Source of the DNA: OLB19 sp964624165
GTDB taxonomy: Bacteria; Patescibacteriota; Minisyncoccia; Phycocordibacterales; UBA918
NCBI GenBank assembly: GCA_964624165.1
Contig: CAZUWG010000003.1
Coordinates: 1 to 43,543 of the forward strand
Direction of reading: 5' to 3'
DNA: 43,543 nucleotides
The position numbers were made by a program, and so were the translations under genes. Positions 39,642 through 43,543 of this stretch are shown here, one piece after another. The number at the start of each line of letters is the position of its first letter. The stretch's first letter is position 1. Under the pieces are notes generated by a model. It was not told the DNA's origin. It saw only the letters and a list, made by a program, of their open reading frames with translations, and did not search any database.

Positions 39642-41195
39642 TCAATGTATTTGCGACACATCCGTGCGCTGGTTTTTTGTCTCTATGTGTTGCAGCATTT
39701 TTCTGAAGATAGCACCCCAGACAACCGCCCGCCGTGCTTCACTAGAGTCTTCTGGGTATTGGAGTTCAGTGATTTCCTTTTGCCAAGTAATAATATTTTT
39801 TTCTGTGAAAACTCTTGGAAATATATGCAAGGCTAAGTCTATGGTGTTGTTTAGTTCTGCTTTTTGCAGCTCTTGGTACTGCGTTTCAAAATCATCACCC
39901 CAGCCAGCAAATGTTCTTCCAGAATAGCCAAATTTAGTGCCTGTCTCAACCATTGTTTTCATTTTAGTTTCTGACTCCCTTCTTGGCCGAAAAACAAAAG
40001 TGTGAATTTTTGCCCAGGTGATAGGGTCAACGGTATCAAATAGGCCTTTGTTTAGTTCATCAAGTTGTTTATCCCAATCCTCCGACTCCTTCCAGATGCG
40101 TGATTGTGACCATTCAAGATAACGATGCATCCAAATACGGGACACGACATTAGATTCTAGATTGCTAATATTTATTTTCCATTCCTCGGGGAAATAGTGA
40201 CCCCAAATATCATATGAATCAGGTGATTGTGGAATGTATTCAAAGCAGTCTTCGTAAATGGGTATGTGGGCAACGTATTCATATGTATGCTTTGTGCCCT
40301 CTATCACATAGTCTGCATGTTTAGCAATATGCTTTTTTAATTCATCAAAATAGGAGAAAGCTCGACCATTTGAACCAACGAGCGCTTCTTTGGTGATGAA
40401 TCGAATAATCTGGTCAATAACTAAGTCAACCTCGAAAGCTTTTGTATTTATCTTGTCCTTGTTGTTGCTCTTCTCCTTGCTGTATTGAGTGTAGTGGAAG
40501 GTCCAAATTTGTAAGTGCCATTCAAGTATTTTCGGGAAGAACTCGTCGAAAACTAGCAAGAAAATCTTGTCTCGCTTGTCGATGTGCGAGTGAAAGTCAG
40601 TTAGTAGTTGGGCGATTGTGTTCCAGTTCCTGTCACCTCCTTTCTGTAACAGAGCGTCAATCTGATTTGAAAATGCAACAAAGTAATCTTTCTCATTAAA
40701 ACGAGTGTGGGTATTGGAAGTAGACCATAAGTCGTTCCAAGACACGATTTTATCGGTGTCACTCTTTGGAAATTTTGCTAGATAACCCAGTCTTCTAGAG
40801 TGTTTATTTCCTTTGACCCATCCATACAAACGAATCACAATCCAAATCAGCAACGAGAGGGAAATGAACCAAGTAGTAAAAATGATTGATTGCCAGACAA
40901 CGCTGTTTGCCCCCATAGTGAATGGAAGGATAACCACTAATAGTAATGGCACCAACGAGAGCTTAAACATCCACACGTAATCTAGGGCTACGTGCAAATC
41001 AAGTTGTCCTCCCGCCTTATCTCGGTCATTTAGGTGATACAAGATTATACCAATAGCAAACGAAACCAGTAGAGTAAGCACAGCTGCTCCTGCACCCTGC
41101 ATTAATTCTGGAAGTGGCGCATAGTTAAGGAAACTATCCCAAGCACCGGAGACTGATTTGTCGCTTAGAAATATCGATACTTTAATGCTTTCCAT
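39642..41195 (-). CDS. Large membrane protein, unknown
   Basis: I do not recognise a family. The 517 residues have three or four membrane helices in the first 130 residues (AAVLTLLVSFAIGIILYHL, LSLVPLLLVVILPFTMGA, IIFTTWFISLSLLIWIVI) and a large cytoplasmic helical domain rich in Trp and charged residues (about 150-517). TATACT lies six bases before the ATG. Its place beside an abortive-infection gene makes a defence role conceivable, but no motif shows it. Confidence 0.65.
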   Translation of the reverse strand: MESIKVSIFLSDKSVSGAWDSFLNYAPLPELMQGAGAAVLTLLVSFAIGIILYHLNDRDKAGGQLDLHVALDYVWMFKLSLVPLLLVVILPFTMGANSVVWQSIIFTTWFISLSLLIWIVIRLYGWVKGNKHSRRLGYLAKFPKSDTDKIVSWNDLWSTSNTHTRFNEKDYFVAFSNQIDALLQKGGDRNWNTIAQLLTDFHSHIDKRDKIFLLVFDEFFPKILEWHLQIWTFHYTQYSKEKSNNKDKINTKAFEVDLVIDQIIRFITKEALVGSNGRAFSYFDELKKHIAKHADYVIEGTKHTYEYVAHIPIYEDCFEYIPQSPDSYDIWGHYFPEEWKINISNLESNVVSRIWMHRYLEWSQSRIWKESEDWDKQLDELNKGLFDTVDPITWAKIHTFVFRPRRESETKMKTMVETGTKFGYSGRTFAGWGDDFETQYQELQKAELNNTIDLALHIFPRVFTEKNIITWQKEITELQYPEDSSEARRAVVWGAIFRKMLQHIETKNQRTDVSQIH

Positions 41196-41292
41196 GTGCC
41201 CAGTATATCCAGATTAGTATGCAGAACAAGCTTTGCACACATTTAGTATGTTTAGTTACCAAAATAGATGCATTAATTGTTCACAAAATTCA

Positions 41293-41321
41293 TTGACTAT
41301 TAAACAATTTGGCATTATATT
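41293..41321 (+). promoter_or_regulatory. Consensus promoter upstream of the Abi gene
   Basis: TTGACT (41293-41298), a 17-base spacer and TATATT (41316-41321). It would start a transcript near 41328 that reaches a terminator within about 45 bases, before the Abi gene's own -10 box. Confidence 0.7.
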
Positions 41322-41327
41322 AGCAAG

Positions 41328-41376
41328 TAACAAGGTCGGCCCCGCTGCATTCGTGCATGGGCCGGCTTTCTGTTTT
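41328..41376 (+). ncRNA. Putative hairpin RNA upstream of the Abi gene
   Basis: A stem GTCGGCCC/GGGCCGGC (41335-41342 and 41359-41366) encloses TGCA-TTCG-TGCA, and TTTCTGTTTT follows. With the promoter at 41293-41321 this makes a complete tiny transcription unit of about 45 nt. AbiF-type genes are reported to be preceded by a conserved structured RNA; whether this is one is not shown. Confidence 0.55.
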
Positions 41377-41407
41377 ATGGACTGTTTTTTGGTACAATAC
41401 AGTACAA

Positions 41408-42373
41408 ATGAAATCCTACGACAAACCCTTCCTCACTATAGACCAGCAGATTGATTTAATTGCTTCTCGTGGAATGGATGTTAGTGACAGAGAGTATGCA
41501 GCAGACTGCCTTAAAAACATTGGTTACTATCGACTTAGTGGGTACTGGTACCCTCTACGCGAATCTGTCGCGGAGCAGGCTGGTCAAGGCAATAGTAGTC
41601 GCCGTCTCGTTGGAGACAGATACCGAGAAGGTGCTTCATTCAATCAAGTTATTGACTTGTATACCTACGATAAACATCTTCGCCTTTTGATGCTCGATAC
41701 ATTAGAGCGGATTGAGATAGCCTTACGAACTGATGTAACTTTACAAATGGGTCAATATAGCCCGTGGGCATATCGGGATAAAGAAATATTGGACCAGCGG
41801 TTTGTAACTGAAGTAGCTCCTGGATTTACTGAATCACGATTTGCGACGTTTGTCGGTCGATTTGATGATATGGTAGCGCGCTCGAAGAGTGATTTTGTGG
41901 ACCACTTTAAGGGGAAGTATTCTGACCCGTTGCCTATCTGGGCAGCAGTAGAGCTGTGGGATTTTGGGATGTTGTCGGTCTTCATATCGGGAATGAAGTA
42001 TCGAGATAAGCGTGCTTTGGCAGAGCGGTATGAGGTTAAGCCGGAGATACTGCCATCTTGGGTACGTACCCTAGCAGACGTGCGAAATATTTGTGCCCAT
42101 CACGGACGATTGTGGAATCGTACATTGGTCTCACAACCAAAAACCGCTGGTATAGAGATAGAAGACTTGAAACACTTGAACGAAGGATTTGCTCGCGAGA
42201 AGATTTATAGCGCAGTTGCAATTGCCCGACATATGCAACGAATACTGAATCCCACCTCAACTTGGGCAGACAGCATTGTTAGTCTGAATGAATCATTTCC
42301 GCAGGCACCAGGTATATCCTTTTACCAGATGGGCTACCCAGATGGTTGGGTCGAGCTAGATTTGTGGAAGTAG
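41408..42373 (+). CDS. Abi_2 family (AbiD/AbiF-like) HEPN protein
   Basis: Abortive-infection protein, probably an RNase that halts growth on phage infection. The 321 residues show the Abi_2 pattern: ADCLKNIGYYRLSGYWYPLR near 35, YDKHLRLLMLDTLERIEIALRTDV near 90, AAVELWDFGMLSVF near 180, and the HEPN catalytic motif R226-NICA-H231 followed by HGRLWNR. The start is ATG 41408, nine bases after TACAAT. A GTAC-6-GTAC inverted repeat covers the -10 box and start region and could be an autoregulatory site. Confidence 0.88.
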   Translation: MKSYDKPFLTIDQQIDLIASRGMDVSDREYAADCLKNIGYYRLSGYWYPLRESVAEQAGQGNSSRRLVGDRYREGASFNQVIDLYTYDKHLRLLMLDTLERIEIALRTDVTLQMGQYSPWAYRDKEILDQRFVTEVAPGFTESRFATFVGRFDDMVARSKSDFVDHFKGKYSDPLPIWAAVELWDFGMLSVFISGMKYRDKRALAERYEVKPEILPSWVRTLADVRNICAHHGRLWNRTLVSQPKTAGIEIEDLKHLNEGFAREKIYSAVAIARHMQRILNPTSTWADSIVSLNESFPQAPGISFYQMGYPDGWVELDLWK

Positions 42374-42401
42374 TAATTGAACCATCAAAATTATTTTTAC
42401 G

Positions 42402-43064
42402 CTAATCTTTGATTAACCGATTTGTATATCCTTCTGCTACCAAATACTCAAACGCCTCCCACACCTCATCCGGCATATCTTGTTCAATTTGAAAGCCTTT
42501 CTTAGGGTATTCCTTGATGCGCTGTAGGTCGCCTACAAGAGCGTGTATCCAGTGTTCTCCTTCGCTGTTTGATTCGTTAGGGTAGTCTGCCAGTGAAATG
42601 TCTGGTGAGGTCACAATCAAGTTAATATTTGGTAGCCACACTTTGCCAGTGGCGTACGTACGTCGTTCCATGTATGGTTTTTGGACCGCTATTAGTGTCT
42701 TTACGGCCACACCTTTCTCCGCTAGTCGTGCTAAAGCGAACTCATAATTTTGGCCAGTATTCTGTGACTGATTTTCAACTATGATGGCGTCCTCTGATAC
42801 ACCCATTTCTATAGCCTTGGCTGCAAATACTTCTGCCTCAGTACTACCAACAAACTGTTCTCGGCCTGGTTTGTCATTATGAATATTGCCTGAGCCTGAA
42901 CAAACTAAGTAGGGAGCCCAACCATCAAGCCAGAGCTGTGCCGCCCGCTGCGCCACTCGAATGTCACGGTTACCGAGCACCAAAATAGCGTCAGCCTTTT
43001 GTAGCCGGTGGTTGAGGTGCATGTAGTCCCAGATGATACGAATGGCTTGGTATTTGGTCATCAT
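42402..43064 (-). CDS. DUF218 (YdcF/SanA-like) protein
   Basis: The 220 residues have the DUF218 pattern: ADAILVLGNRDIRVAQRAAQLW near 24, YLVCSGSGN near 52, EAEVFAAKAIEMGV, IIVENQSQNTGQNYEFA near 95 and TLIAVQKPYMERRTYAT. YdcF binds S-adenosylmethionine; SanA-like relatives act in envelope barrier function. No signal peptide is seen. Its ATG overlaps the stop of the upstream membrane-protein gene by one base, so translation is coupled. Confidence 0.88.
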   Translation of the reverse strand: MMTKYQAIRIIWDYMHLNHRLQKADAILVLGNRDIRVAQRAAQLWLDGWAPYLVCSGSGNIHNDKPGREQFVGSTEAEVFAAKAIEMGVSEDAIIVENQSQNTGQNYEFALARLAEKGVAVKTLIAVQKPYMERRTYATGKVWLPNINLIVTSPDISLADYPNESNSEGEHWIHALVGDLQRIKEYPKKGFQIEQDMPDEVWEAFEYLVAEGYTNRLIKD

Positions 43065-43453
43065 TAAATTGATATCCTGCCAGTTAGTAGCCAACGAGTG
43101 AGAGCAGCTCCTCCCATTAATGCTAGTAGTATGCCCAAAGCAGCAAAAGCTTGGTCCACATCGTCATAACTAGACCGTTCTTGTTTGTTTCGGATTGAGT
43201 ACATCGAGTAGGGGTTCTCGTGGTCACACTCCATATTGTAGTAACCGTCTCCGGTAGCGGTCCATGTTTCATCTCTCGACATCAAATAATCGTGACACTC
43301 CTGTGATTGTTCCGATGCCATGTCAGAGACATTAGTTGCACGTATAGAGAGCATTCCAGCCCACACTGCCGTGAGTACAAAGAGGACCAGTAATACCAAT
43401 TGTATTCGTCCGTAAACTGTTTTTGTTAGCTCTGAGGTGTATTTATTTAGCAT
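43064..43453 (-). CDS. Two-helix membrane protein, unknown
   Basis: I do not recognise a family. The 129 residues have an N-terminal membrane helix (about 15-37, IQLVLLVLFVLTAVWAGML), an external loop with two cysteines (CHDYLMSRDETW, NMECDHENPYSMYS) and a C-terminal helix (about 105-124). The chosen ATG 43453 overlaps the end of the upstream hydrolase gene; a longer frame starts further upstream without support. It forms an operon with the DUF218 gene. Confidence 0.65.
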   Translation of the reverse strand: MLNKYTSELTKTVYGRIQLVLLVLFVLTAVWAGMLSIRATNVSDMASEQSQECHDYLMSRDETWTATGDGYYNMECDHENPYSMYSIRNKQERSSYDDVDQAFAALGILLALMGGAALTRWLLTGRISI

Positions 43454-43543
43454 GCTTTTTAATCCATTTAAGCGTCTCACTGAGTAGTACTTCCTCCGTT
43501 CCTTCCTCATCAAAGCAGTGGGTAGCACCAGGAATAATCGTGA
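43443..43543 (-). CDS. Alpha/beta hydrolase, C-terminal end (partial)
   Basis: The frame entering from the window edge reads IIPGATHCFDEEGTEEVLL, then SETLKWIKKHAK and a stop. This is the typical C-terminal end of alpha/beta hydrolases, with the catalytic His in GATHCF. The rest lies outside the window. It overlaps the next gene by 11 bases, so the three genes probably form an operon. Confidence 0.7.
   Translation of the reverse strand, partial: TIIPGATHCFDEEGTEEVLLSETLKWIKKHAK

Overview
The window reads as a chromosome segment of an ultrasmall Candidate Phyla Radiation (Patescibacteria) bacterium, most like the Parcubacteria. This placement is inferred from gene content and was not tested by phylogeny. 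Pointers are a DNA polymerase I without a 3'-5' proofreading domain, a very short polymerase III delta subunit, a Mur ligase lacking its N-terminal domain, a type IV pilus pilM-N-O set, TspO, an L19 with a long acidic tail and many small membrane proteins. TAA, TAG and TGA all act as stops. About fourteen genes have a TATAAT-like -10 box ending 6-7 bases before the ATG and no Shine-Dalgarno sequence, so leaderless mRNAs appear to be the house style.

Region 1 (1-9.1 kb) carries polA-holA, tRNA-Lys, a LuxI-type acyl-homoserine-lactone synthase homologue, a SpoU methyltransferase, a Mur ligase, ruvA, tRNA-Arg(GCG) and tRNA-Ser, followed by an AT-rich HEPN-like gene that looks inserted. Region 2 (9.1-21 kb) is metabolic and informational: a membrane-anchored copper nitrite reductase coupled to a FAD-linked oxidase, an ABC-F ATPase, a DEAD-box helicase, an arsR-rhodanese-persulfide dioxygenase operon with a visible operator, a RuvX/tRNA-binding fusion, and pilM-N-O. 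Region 3 (21-34.8 kb) holds two tRNAs, a 169-bp inverted-repeat element with two outward promoters, acylphosphatase, a pseudouridine synthase, a sigma factor with its probable membrane partner, rplS, tRNA-Leu, TspO, a family 3 glycosidase, a very large secreted surface glycosidase broken by one amber codon and one frameshift, and a photolyase. Region 4 (34.8-43.5 kb) is accessory DNA: small orphan genes, several with strong Shine-Dalgarno sites, an Abi_2 (AbiD/F-like) HEPN gene preceded by a tiny hairpin RNA gene, and a DUF218 protein.

The most unusual signal is non-coding. Downstream of tRNA-Lys, tRNA-Val and tRNA-Arg(GCG), the T-loop-to-acceptor end of the tRNA is copied in inverted orientation, with an extra stretch, often a hairpin, inserted between the T-arm and acceptor parts. 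For Lys and Val it is then copied again in direct orientation. The same layout flanks two of three copies of a roughly 110-bp dispersed repeat in region 4. That repeat has a long terminal stem with a compensatory base-pair change and looks like a family of structured RNAs. Together these suggest an undescribed family of tRNA-end-associated elements.
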